From Antedon mediterranea (lineage: Eukaryota; Echinodermata; Crinoidea; Comatulida; Antedonidae), in assembly GCF_964355755.1 (NCBI RefSeq), contig NC_092676.1, positions 9,840,288-9,904,287 on the forward strand: DNA of 64,000 nt, read 5' to 3'. The notes under the pieces are model-generated. The model was not told the origin of the DNA. It did not search any database and saw nothing but the letters and a program-made list of their open reading frames with translations. The position numbers were made by a program, and so were the translations under genes. Shown here piece after piece: positions 47,791 to 59,700 of the stretch. The first letter of the stretch is position 1, and the number at the start of each line of letters is the position of its first letter.

Positions 47791-48886
47791 CATTACGGTA
47801 TTTAAAAAACATTACAAAAAAGTGTAATTTTTATGCTAGAGAAATTATTTTAAGCAAATTTTATATAATATATTCCAACATCATAAATCCAAGCTCTATT
47901 ATCTGTATCAGGGTTGAAAAATGTACTTTTAAATTGTGTACATTTTAGACTATACATACCAAGTAAAGTGTTTCTGAAATTTCTAATTTGCCATTTACAA
48001 TGAGATTTTTATATTCTCAACTGTATTTGATATACAGTATAGTTAGGCTAATTTAAACTGATATACCCTGGTGATTCTAACTCGGATACAAGCAAGTATT
48101 ACTACTGTAGCCCTAAAAGCCAGATCAGTGTCAATTGTCAGTGTTGCTGAATGGTGTAGCGCACAATCTATGTGACTACCTCATATACATATGTATAAAA
48201 CTGAAGCATTTTTAACCAGTGGGGTACAGTAATCATGTACACATAAAGCTAGTAGTGATGGTGTAGGTGCTATCCGGTGCAATTTAAATGCAACATAAAG
48301 TGAAAGTATTGTCTCCCAACAATATTAATGAAACGTTGATCATGTCCAAATATGTTTTTTATCTTGCATTTAGAGATATTATTAAGCCTAATGATTTTAC
48401 ATAAAATATGTACTTAACTTAACATTAGTTTGTTTTTTTTTTGCAATTCTTTGCGAATATTAAGGTTTGCATCTCTTATCTTGCCCATACAAGCAAATCT
48501 CACTAACTCAGTAAATTACCAAACCAGTATCGTTTGTGTAACTAATGCTTATACTTTTTCAACTAATATATAATGTGGGTTAGTTTTATTGAAGATTTAT
48601 AAAATGTTTTTGTAATGGATATCTTAGAAACAATTAATGATTTATGATAAGTATACCATCTCAATGAATGCTGTATTGTTGCTGGCACCAGCCAAATACA
48701 TAGTGTTGTGATGTAACTATGACAAATCTACAATACACCATGCAATTTATAACAACATTTTTGTTCATGCTAGTGTTGCAAATTTAATTTCAGATGGTAT
48801 AAATTGGAAAAAAAAAATGTTTATGTTTCAACTTGTTAATTTATGTTACCAACACATGGCTTTTTGTCAACACCCAACCATTAATA

Positions 48887-49015
48887 AAGGGCTTTTCACA
48901 CCTGTTCCGGTCTGGTTCCAGTTCAGGAGGTTTATGTCAAATTTCGCATACACAGCATTAAAAACATTGAGACACGAGTCTATCTGCCACACTAGAGCAG
49001 GTGTAAAAGGCCCTT
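48887..49015. mobile_element. MITE, 129 bp, AAGGGCTTTTCACACCTG ends
   Basis: AAGGGCTTTTCACACCTG at the left and CAGGTGTAAAAGGCCCTT at the right are inverted with one difference. TTAA or TTAATAA lies at both outer borders. Non-coding. Confidence 0.8.
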
Positions 49016-49187
49016 AAGTTTTGTAACCCACACTATGTAACCACTTAATTAATAATAGAGAGTATTTTTAACACTGAAAGTTAACTTATTCAAACACTAT
49101 AGTTTTGCTTTAACAACAAAAATACATTATGGACATATGACTTTCAATTTGTACTGTTTATTAGATAGAATGTAGGTATAGGTAGTA

Positions 49188-49347
49188 TACAGTAAATCCC
49201 TCCTTTGGGACACTCCCATTAAGGGGCCACTTTTCAATGACCTGGACGAGGAGAAATATATGTTTTAACACTACAACCAACCCTTCTTCAGGGGACACCT
49301 ATTATTTGTTTGGGTCCCGAAGGTGTCTTATTAATGGTTTTACAGTA
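49188..49347. mobile_element. TA-flanked MITE, CAGTAAATCCC ends
   Basis: TA-CAGTAAATCCCTCCTTTGGG at the left pairs imperfectly with AATGGTTTTACAGTA at the right; subterminal GGGACAC pairs with GTGTC. TA duplication and CAGTA ends resemble pogo/Tigger-type elements (inference). Confidence 0.6.
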
Positions 49348-50125
49348 TTTAAAAATAACGTTAGTTTGCATACAGAGTTCAGGATACAGCCATCTATTTT
49401 AAAAAGGTAATCAAAACAGTGCAATTTACTAAACACTTTGTAATTAAAAACATTTTTGATCTGTTTGCATATTTTATTATTTATTATGCTTTTAGCTTTG
49501 CTGACGTTGATATCGAGTTTCCATATTGATTGGAGAAGTTATTTATTTTATTAAAAGCATTCAATAACATAACTGTATTATGAATTTGTGTTTGTTTGTG
49601 TTCAGTCTATCCGAAATATGTTGTTTTAAGTTTTAAAAAGACCCCGTAACATAAGGATAGGTGATTCATGTCTCTTATCAGTTGTAGCAGCGCATACCAC
49701 AAGCTAAAAAAAAACAACAATTATCTTAATTTTATTTGTAGAAGAAATTACCATTTCATTATGGAAAATGACTCCCTAATCAAAGCGAGCACCTGCACTG
49801 GTGTATCTGATTGTGCATTTAATATGAGCCAGATACCTTCCTACCTCACTTCCTCGCTGGTTATTATATACAATGACAAACTGTGGATTATTGATTGTCG
49901 TGTAAAAGCTTTTAAAAAGTTGACCTCAACGTCAAAGCAAGTTCAGGATATGAGTAGAATCAATTTATTGGAAGTAAGGCCTCTCTACAGAAACAAAGGA
50001 AATTATAGTGTCTGGTAGCGCAGTAAGGACATCCCCTGAGCAAGTTGATATGAACTTACAGTAGTTGAAAATTACATCAACACAACAAGTTTCCAATTTG
50101 TTTTTGAATTTTAACAGTTTTTACA

Positions 50126-53100
50126 ATGATTTTGCTGCTTCGTCTGTGTGTATGTTTAGCTGTGGTTGTTTTTGTAAATGCTGCTACCGACACTCATCCA
50201 GATATACCAAAGATACCAGATGGTACTGAACCTGCATCGACAGATGAAAACATTGACAATGAATTGAGTCCTGAAACAAAACCTACGAAAGAGACGAAAG
50301 ATGAAATTATACCAACTCCGAATGTGGACGAAGACGTCTTACCAACTGCGGAAACTCCGACAGGAACAGGTTTTACGCACAGGCCTCCCCGGCCACCAAC
50401 GGTAGATAACCCTACCCTGTATCATTACATCCCAGTCCCTGGTCCCCCAGGAATGCCTGGACCAACAGGTACTACAGGGAATCCTGGCTACCCTGGTCCA
50501 CAAGGACCAATGGGATACGCGGGCGCACCTGGAAACAACGGTAACAATGGGTCTCCTGGTCCGGCTGGACGACAGGGTTCGGACGGTCAGAAAGGCGAAA
50601 GAGGGTCACCGGGCATTACAGGTAGGTACTCATCATATTTTAGAAATTAAAAATTGAGTTAGTTAATGGGGTGGTGGAGTAGGCCAAAAGAATCATATTT
50701 CCGTTTGTCAACCACAATAATAAAAAAAAAACTTAATCTCAATTCTTTCAGAATTTAGAAATGACATACTTGGTTTCGATTAAAAAATAAAATGTATCAA
50801 TGTATCAACTTTCGTAGAATATGTACGGTAATGTATATGTAAATTATACAATGCGCAAAGAAGAAAAACCTTATTTGTGACACGAAAAGTAATGGTTGAA
50901 CTTTGTTCATATTGATAACGCACGCTTGGTGTTTCCGACGACCTTTAGTAGGAGGCCTTACTTAAACAAAATGGATTATTCAACTTAAATAATTTATTAG
51001 CTTCCTTCACAAAATACAATGATGATATTAATAGACATAAAGCATTTCATCATTCATGGTAGGGACTACTCCAAAAAAGAAAAGAGGGAGAAGTACGTTT
51101 GTAGACATTCGTATTGCATTATGAATTTTGCATTCATCAATTTGATGATATGCAGCTTGCAACATCATAATGAACAACAACTAATAAACATAACAAAAAC
51201 ATGGTATATATTAGAACATTGAATGTTAGAGAAGTTTGTGACATTTTTTGACGTGGTTTTTGCACTGTTTTTCTGTTTTATATTGTGTTGTGTATGGTCA
51301 CAGGAAAACTCAATGTTCTATATCTTTTTGTATGTATATAACAATGTAAATCCAGGTGGCCTTATATTTATAGTATTCTTCTAAATTACTAGTCCAATAC
51401 AAATATGCAATATTGTATCTGCATATTCTAATAAAGCGAAAAATAAAAAGAAGACAAAGCATAAGCATCTTGCTTTGTGACGTCACCAATATATCGGGTT
51501 TCTTAACAATCTGTTGAAAACAGATAATTCAGGGCGATAAAGTTGAAAGTCGTGGACTATCGGGCAAACAAACGTGAAAAAAAACCGGAATACTTGACGA
51601 GAATATCAAACGCTTAGTGCTTGTTGTTAAATGTTTACAATCCGTATTGTATTTGTATTATACAGGTGATCCAGGTGTTCCAGGAGCATCTGGTACTAAT
51701 GGTGAACGTGGGGCAAGAGGCCCAATGGGTGATCGAGGCCAAATGGGTCCATCCGGAAGAACAGGGGCACGAGGCGTAATAGGACCGACCGGTCCGAAGG
51801 GTAGTCGTGGTAAGTACCAATACTATTTCAATATTGTTAAAGATCACAGCGAACTCAACATGGTGTTTTCCTGATGGTATGTGTTGTTTATAAGTTAAAA
51901 AAACGGGGCTTTATTTATCAACCAGTTATTATTATTGTTTTTAAATTTTTATTTTAGAGTATTATATGTTTTCTATTTGCTTTTTGAAGTCAGTGCCTCC
52001 TTCATGTTGTATATTGTAAAAGAATTATATTTAGAGTATGTTTTTTATGACCGAAGGAAATAAATGTCATTTTGATTGATTGGTTTTCTTGAAAATGGAT
52101 AAACGTTCATGTATTGAAAAGACAACCACTAAATCTTTCTGTTATTTTTAAACTCGACTTAATCAAAATTTAAGCGTTAAGTAGGATTGATAAACCTGAC
52201 TCCTGGTATGCAAATTACATTCTTTATTCCTATTGATTACTAGGTGCAGAAGGTAAACCAGGCTCTTCGGGTATGCGGGGATTTCCTGGTAGTTGTGATT
52301 GTACCCAATCACTTGTGTACCAAAGAGCATTTTCAGTTGCCAGAACAACCAGTTTAACTGCTAGTAATGGTCACATGATTATAACATGGAACCATGAATT
52401 TTCAAACGTTGGTGGAGATTTTGATATGAGTACGGGTATGTTCAATGTCACTATACCAGGTAGGTACGCGCATTATTTTTAAAAAGGGGCCAAAGACTAA
52501 ATATTTTAATTTTCTGTGTCACAAATGTCAAAAAGTCATGCTTTAAAAAAATACTTACTTCTTTGATTTAAAACCTTAGGTTTAATGTGTCCTTCTGACA
52601 TAACCGACGTACGTCTTCTTTTAAACCTAACACTATTTCAATCACATCTTTTATATTGTTTTGTTTACAATTTGTACGGTAAAATGTAAAAGGTTCAAAT
52701 AGGCTATACTGTAAATGCAGAGATAACAAATTAAAATACCTAAACTGCATAAACTTGTATTTAATTTTGTCCTATTCATAATTACAGAATAATAACAGGA
52801 GTTTTAAAGTTGATTTTAATCTATTGTGACTTTGTTTTTCAGGAACGTACTTTTTTACAATTCATGTGTACAAGTCTTCCAGACAAAACTTTCCGCTTGT
52901 ACAACTACTTAAAAACGGTAAGAGCAACCACAAATCGAATTGTTATTCCCCCTTTATGTCCAAATTGTTTAGTTATCTTCGTCAAAGCTTAATAGACTCA
53001 AAATAATGTTCCTTGTTTTATTCCTAGACAAATGCACATGTGAATTAAACTTGTTAAATTATGGTCTAATTGTCTGTATTCATATTTCCATTTCTGCCAA

Positions 53101-55619
53101 AATGCAACAAATTCAGTTTCAGATTTATTTCACACATAAATATTGTAGTTTCTGAGTTCATTCGCTTCAGATAAAAAATAGCTCTAAAGCCTGTTTTCCA
53201 TTAGGCGAAATTATTCGCGAAAATGAAAAAAAAAAAAGTTAACTATAATACGCATGCGTATTATTATTTTCCCCTAATTTTTGTGACGTGAAAAATTGTG
53301 CAACCAATCAAAACTCACGATCGTTCGATTCGCGCGAATACATTCGCCTAGTGGAAAATATATGTTTAAAGGTTTCTACTTTCGATGCAAACAAGTGCAT
53401 AACTATCATAGCTCACGAATTCGCATCGCATACGTTCAAACAACTCGACATACTCGCGGTCAATGGCAAATTATAAAGGTATGGTGAAAATTGAATACCT
53501 TGAATATAAGAACACAATAGTGTCGCACAATAGTGTTTTGAGAAAATAACAACAAAAACATAATATTTTTTTAATAATAATAATTATTTATTGTTGGTAT
53601 TCCATTATTATATATTATATTATGACAACTTATTTATTCGTATTTAAATGTAAAATGGTATAGTAACTTTCTACAAAAATTTTTGGTTTGTATGAATTAT
53701 TTACTTACTTACTTCTATAAGTTTAATGATTCAATATTCTGACTGAAATACCATTAAGCCTGTATTTGATTTGTTATCAAAATTAAATGAACTACCGGCA
53801 TATCCGGTTGTTTCCTGCGTTTACACCTGACATAACCATGACATACAGTCTACCAACCTATTTTTTTATTATATTCTTGATTAGTCATAGTACCCATAAG
53901 AATTGGTTCGCATATCTGTTTTATAAAGGAAATGACATATCTCGTACAAAACTGTGGTCAAATTAGAACGAGATGTTTTGTGGTCCCGAACACTTTTATT
54001 GTATAAGAAGCATCAATTGTTGTCTAGATAGGTTATGCTTGAAAACCACATTTACTCAAGATACATAGATAGAGATCTCATAATCTACCGTTAATTACCA
54101 AATACTACTTATAAATCGTAATGACTCCCCATGGGTCACTCTTCTTTTGTGTCAAATCCTAACCTTTTGTCTAACTTCTCCCTATCGTATAATATAAGAG
54201 TTACGAATTATAGCCATGTTAATACTATTGTATTATTACTGTAGGCCTATTACAAATAGCAATCATAAGAGGCATACGTTTTCTGAACTCATCAGCACTC
54301 TGAATTACTGGCCTACAAAACACAGTGTTGTTACCGTTGCTGACAGTAGGGCATATGCTAACTTAACGTAGCCTTACTGCGATGTGGAACACAGACCATA
54401 AGCCGGTTTTGCAGTGCTTATGGAAGAGCTTGAGTTTGATAAACGTTACCATAAAAACACGCTGGTTATAAATACATAAAAATCAATTTAAAACGACTGT
54501 TTTTACACTGTCACTTCATATTATATTGAATTGCATGTTGTGATACTGAAACACAGTAATTATGTATATTAAAAAAACGAATGTGGCAGGTGCATGTTCT
54601 AGAACCTTCTGTAGTACTTATGTTTGGGGAGTTAAAATGTACATTAAGATGTCTATTACTTGTGACTAGCAATACCAAATAGGCCTATGAGAGTAAATAC
54701 TGGATATTGTTTAAGTTCCCATAGAAAAATTAGTTGCATCAAGGCAATCTAACAACAGGATGCTGAGCTCTGCTGCGACACGGTTGTTTACTAATCGACA
54801 ACTCGCGCCGCGGCGTAGAATATGTACATTGGACAGCACTGCTGGTATTTGTCGCAGCCAGACATAAGATCAAATGACTGTTGCGTGTTCCTAATTTGAC
54901 AAAGGGAGCTCAATATCCTGTTGTTAGATTGCCTTGATTGCATCTTTAGGAGCACATTGGTAGTATGGAATAGTCACATTGTTAAAATGGCAGATAACTC
55001 ACATTTATTTTCACTATCAATACAACTAAAACATTTCATCAGACAGGCACCAGAACTTGCTTTTCGAGTCCAACTCCTTAAAAACAAGGCCATATACATT
55101 GGCTGCAGTCGCGTGCTCAAATTTGAGTTAGTGTTTACCGAACGACCAACCGACCGACCGACATAGTGAGCTGTAGAGTCGCGTTTTAATTGTACGCGAC
55201 TAAAAACATAGAATTTGTTTTTGTATGCGTTTTATTTCTTCTTCTTCTTTTAAGAATAATAGTCATGCCCGCACATGTACAGACATAAAATCCGGTAGTA
55301 TTACTATAGCATTTATTTTACATACCATTTTTAGTACTTGAATACGATTTTTTCTTCTTTGAATGGATCATTACAACCACGTGATGATGATGATGTTTTG
55401 TATATCTTACTCTTATTTACTTTTTTAGGTGATCACGTGATAGGTGTGATTGATTATGGGCCAAATGATAGTGAAGATTCGTCTGGTAACAGCGTGGTAC
55501 TGAACCTCACCAAAGGAGACGCTGTTTGGCTACTTCTCTACGATGGCAAAGAAATATACAGCAGTCACTATAAATTTACAACTTTTTCTGGATTTCTACT
55601 CTTTCCAAATTTTGAATGA
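50126..55619 (+). CDS. Secreted collagen-like C1q-domain protein A
   Basis: Five coding exons: 50126-50621, 51666-51809, 52244-52459, 52843-52917 and 55429-55619 (TGA), every join phase 1, 373 aa. Residues 1-19 are a signal peptide (MILLLRLCVCLAVVVFVNA). An acidic Pro/Thr-rich segment follows to about residue 104. Gly-X-Y collagen repeats run to about 229 (GPPGMPGPTG, GERGSPGITG, GPTGPKGSRG). CDC marks the junction with a full C1q domain (about 233-373), with FSNVGGDFDMSTGMFNVTIPG, TYFFTIHV and a final [11 protein letters not shown]. Known behaviour of the family: secreted trimers used in innate recognition or signalling; the partner here is unknown. A candidate AATAAA lies at 55866-55871. 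Exon 4 to 5 spans a 2.5-kb intron with two MITEs. Its paralogue is convergent at 56740-61200. Confidence 0.94.
53190..53360. mobile_element. MITE, TTTTCCAYTAGGCGAA ends
   Basis: CTGTTTTCCATTAGGCGAAA and ATTCGCCTAGTGGAAAATAT are inverted ends, with ATTCGCG repeated inside both. CGCATGCG and CCAATCA lie in the interior. In intron 4 of C1q gene A. Confidence 0.75.
54735..54943. mobile_element. MITE, 209 bp, 36-bp inverted ends
   Basis: TGCATCAAGGCAATCTAACA followed by ACAGGATGCTGAGCTC pairs with the right end at 54906-54943 (GAGCTCAATATCCTGTTGTT, then AGATTGCCTTGA). Inner GCGACACGG and TGTCGCAGCC also face each other. Just after it, 55080-55205 has a CGAC-rich tract (GACCGACCGAC) and GTCGCG/CGCGAC hairpin, possibly another element. 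Confidence 0.8.
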
Positions 55620-55865
55620 TGGTACGACAATTTTGAGTAGAAATGTTCTAATTTATGTTTCGATGTGATGGAGATATATTAATTAAATAGCGGGGGATTA
55701 TAACATTTGAGAGGGATGGCCAAGACAATATATAATGTTTAAAATGAATGTCTCTTTTTAAACAATAACGTTGTTAAGCCTACTACTTTAAGTTTAGGTT
55801 TATGTATAATTAAAACAAATTAAATACTTTATTGTACATTATGCTTCATTTATGATTATCAATAC

Positions 55866-55871
55866 AATAAA
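55866..55871 (+). terminator. Candidate polyadenylation signal of C1q gene A
   Basis: AATAAA about 250 bp after the stop codon of C1q gene A, followed by T- and GT-rich sequence (GGTTTGGTTGTTTGTTTTT). Confidence 0.5.
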
Positions 55872-56352
55872 AACATGTTAAATGTATGCGAGGTTTGGTT
55901 GTTTGTTTTTAAGACAATAGTTCATGCACACGACACATGATATACCATTGGTGAAAAGAAAAAAGATATTGAAGATCTATTAAGATGATGAGGAGGAATA
56001 ATATTTGAAAAAAAAAGAAGATGGCAATAATGATGATAATTATTTTGATTTACAATCAGGACCTACGGTAAATATTATGCAGATCGGCACAATTAATGCG
56101 TTATGTGCTGAATGTGAGTAATGCGTAGCAAACACGAACGTAAGTGAACTAAATATTAACCTGTTTTTTGATTCTCATTAATTTCTTTGACAATAAAGCG
56201 AATCCTAAATAATGACAATATAAATTATGTTGGTGATGTAAGTACATTGTGAGCATTGGTATTTTAAACTCTCTACTTATATCATGATCACAATTAGTCA
56301 TCCATATTCTTCAAAATATCAACATCATTATCATCATCAGCAGCAGCAGCAC

Positions 56353-56461
56353 AATTTTTCTTCTTTGAAATGACTATTACAATCACGTGATGATGAAGTT
56401 TCATAAATTTGTTTGTAGCCTATATTTGATCTTATTTACGTTTTGTTGGTGATCGCGTGAT
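56353..56461 (+). pseudogene. Broken copy of the intron 4-exon 5 border of C1q gene A
   Basis: Matches 55349-55441: TTTTTCTTCTTTGAA, ATTACAATCACGTGATGATG, ATCTTATTTACGTTTTGTTG, then GTGATCGCGTGAT, in the same order as in gene A. The acceptor AG has changed to TG, and the exon is lost after about 13 bases, replaced by an ATC microsatellite. It is on the same strand as gene A, between the two C1q genes. Confidence 0.75.
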
Positions 56462-56642
56462 CATCATCATCATTATCATCATCACCATAAGCACCATATG
56501 CATTTTTTAATGGTAATATCATATGCATTTTATTACACATGATATTAACATTAAAATGACTATTAATATACTTGCTAGGCCTACGATTTATTAGTGCTAT
56601 ACACCAGAGATAAACATTCAAACTAAATTCAGAAATTAATAC

Positions 56643-56648
56643 TTTATT
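56643..56648 (-). terminator. Candidate polyadenylation signal of C1q gene B
   Basis: AATAAA on the minus strand (TTTATT on plus), about 95 bp after the gene B stop. Confidence 0.45.
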
Positions 56649-56739
56649 GTTTTCGGAAATAGAAATATGAAACAAAATATATACAATTAAAGAGAATTTA
56701 CTTTAGCAGTACTATGAAAAAAACCCAAATAATGTGTCA

Positions 56740-59700
56740 TTAAATGGGCATTGGAAAAATCAAGAATCCAGAGAAAGTAGTGAATTTGTATGGATTGCTT
56801 GAAAGTTCACGCTCTCCGTGTAACACCATCCAGATTACGTCACCCTTACGTAATGTTAAGATGACACTATTGCCACTGGAATCATCGCTATCGTTAGGTC
56901 CATAGTCAATAGCACTAATAACATTTTCACCTGTAAGATAATTAAGCATAATGTTTTAGTCAAATACGGTATCGTAGTAGACTTAGATATGTGCTGCGTT
57001 GGTTACTGGACAATCACCACACGTTATTTAATAACTTCCATCGTTCCAAGTGGTATTTTGTCATCTATGGACCAGGGCGCATTATATTTATAGAAATCAT
57101 GAATAATTCTTGAGATTCGTGAATACGATAAGGTTTAGGAAAAATTAAAAATACATTTTTATGACTGTAACTTTCTGCAATATTGGTTTTATCGTTATGT
57201 GAAAGGTTTTAGCCTTCCAAAAAATTGAATTGTTTTACCTAGGTTCAAAGGTCAAATGCTTAAATGTTACTTTACCGTTTTTCACAAGTTGAACATGTGG
57301 ATAAGTCTGACGAGATGTTTTGGATACGTGGAAGGTAAAGAAATATGATCCTGTAACGAAACAATGCGCCATTACTAATTTAGAATAAAATCCAGGAAAG
57401 GAAAAGAAATAAATAGAAATGGAACTTTCAAACTATTTAAAACATAAAATATAAAACTGCATTTATAAATTTTGATTTGATTTGAATTGAATTTATTTGG
57501 AAAATCAACATAAAAAATACATACAAAGTGATAACATAAATTACGGACATTACAAATAATACATTTATAAAAGACTTTCCAGGATAGCCCAAAAAGCTTA
57601 TCAGATTATTTCCATTGGGATCCTTTTACAATCTAAAATAAAAAATATAAACATTACAAAGTATAGCATTAAACACGTAAATATTACAAAAACAATAATA
57701 TAAAAAACAAGTTAAATTAAAGACTATGATTGACTTATAAAGTTATTTGGTAGAACAGAAATGTGATTTAACATTTTTCTTAAAATTAAATTTGTTTTCT
57801 ATTTGTTGAATGGAATGAGGTAGGTTATTCCATGCCTTTATGCCTGTATAATAAAACGTTTTAGATATTTGACTATCAGATTTAGGAACTGAAAAACCAT
57901 TGACACTACTTCTAGTCATATAATCGTGGTTAGATGAAACTCTTTGAAACTTTTCAGTCAAATAAGGTACTGTTTTTCTATAAAAAATCTTATGAACATG
58001 ATTAAGTTTGAGTTGGCAAATTCTATCCTCTAGACATAATTGACCGATTTGGTTCAGTTCGTCTTTACCAATATGTGCACGATTATTTTTATTTAATATA
58101 AACCTAGCAACTTTATTTTGACTGGTTTGGAGTCTTTGTTTAAGTTTTTTAGAAACACCGGAAAACCAGGAGCAACATGCATAGTCAAAGTGACAAGTAA
58201 TCAGTGCCGAACATAGAATTTTACGAGAAAAGAAATTTAGACATGCAGAATGTCTATACAAAAATTTAAGTCTTGAATTAGTCTTACTAAGAACTTTTTG
58301 AACCATAGATTCTCCAGACAGGTCTTCATCAAGCAAACAACCAAGATATGAGATCATATTCTTCTTACATATCAACTTATTTTTAAACATAACAGCAAAA
58401 TCATGAACATTCTTAAGTTTTCTTTTAGTACCAAACAATATTGATTCAGTTTTATCAGGATGTAATGATAGTTTGTTGTTTATAAGCCAGTTGTTACATG
58501 ATTCCAGGTTTGAACTTAAATCATTAGCTATTTGTCTAATATCATTACCAGAAGACAACAATATTGTATCATCAGCATATAACATAATATTGCAATTTAC
58601 ACTAATTGGGATGTCATTCATGTAGCATATGAATAAAAGAGGTCCTAAAATGCTACCTTGCGGAACTCCGCTAGATATAGTACATGGTTGAGACTGAACG
58701 CCATTTACTGATGTAATTTGTTTGCGATCTTTCAAATATGATTCAAACCATAATAATGAATCTTTATCAATGCCCATATGAACCAGTTTTTGCAATAATA
58801 TCTGATGGTTGACTGTATCAAAAGCCTTTTGTATGTCAAGGACCACCAAACCTGTAAAGTTACCTTTAGGTATTTCAGATCTTATATGATCGGTTAAATT
58901 AATTAAAGCAGTATCAGTAGAATAATTTCCTCTAAAACCTGATTGAAAATCATTAATTACATTGTTTTCATTGAGATAGTTATGTAATTGTACAAAAACA
59001 GCTTTTTCGATTATCTTAGATATTACTGGTAAGATGCTAATAGGTCCATAATTACTAACTTCCTGCCTATTGTTCTTTTTAAATAATGGTGTGACCTTAG
59101 CAAATTTCATATTGTTAAGAAAAACCTTTAACCTTTAACAATTAAATTGACAATGAACGTGAAATGAAAGACCATTTCGATTGTCACTCATCGATGAAAG
59201 AATGGTATACATTGTGCCATACCTGATACAGTAACGTTAAACACGCCTGTTTCCATATCGAAGTCGCCTCCTATATTTGAAAATTCATGTTCCCATATAA
59301 TCACCATATCACCATCATTTGCTACTATATTATTATTTAGCGCCACTGAAAACGCACGATACTGTCTATTCACGGCATTTGTAGTGGTAAACGTCCCTGG
59401 TATTCCTTTAGGTCCTTGTGTTCCAGGTTTACCAGGAAAACCTGTAAAATATACCAGTGATAATGTTTAGCTTCATTAGGATACATAAACTACTAATTTA
59501 TCATGATAATCAGGATGGATAAACCGATAGATTATCTAGACTATTATAATCGCTTGTTGTTGCTAAAATTACTTGCTTTAGAGGTCAGATCGAATTATTA
59601 TTATTATTATTATTATTATTATTTATTTCCTTTATTGCATCAAGTAAGCAGTGATGAAGTTGACATAAATATAATAGTAAATATGTAAACACATAGTATA

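Larger units (their letters stand above)
47791..50125. other. SPT2 to C1q intergenic region
   Basis: AT-rich, with the two short elements listed separately at 48887 and 49188 and no convincing gene. A pyrimidine tract with AG (TTTTAACAG) ends at 50116, just before the C1q start, suggesting a non-coding first exon of that gene somewhere here. Confidence 0.4.

Noticed and set aside
49668-50018. 116-codon frame just before C1q gene A
   Set aside because: No recognisable domain, AT-rich composition; more likely upstream untranslated or intronic sequence of the C1q gene.
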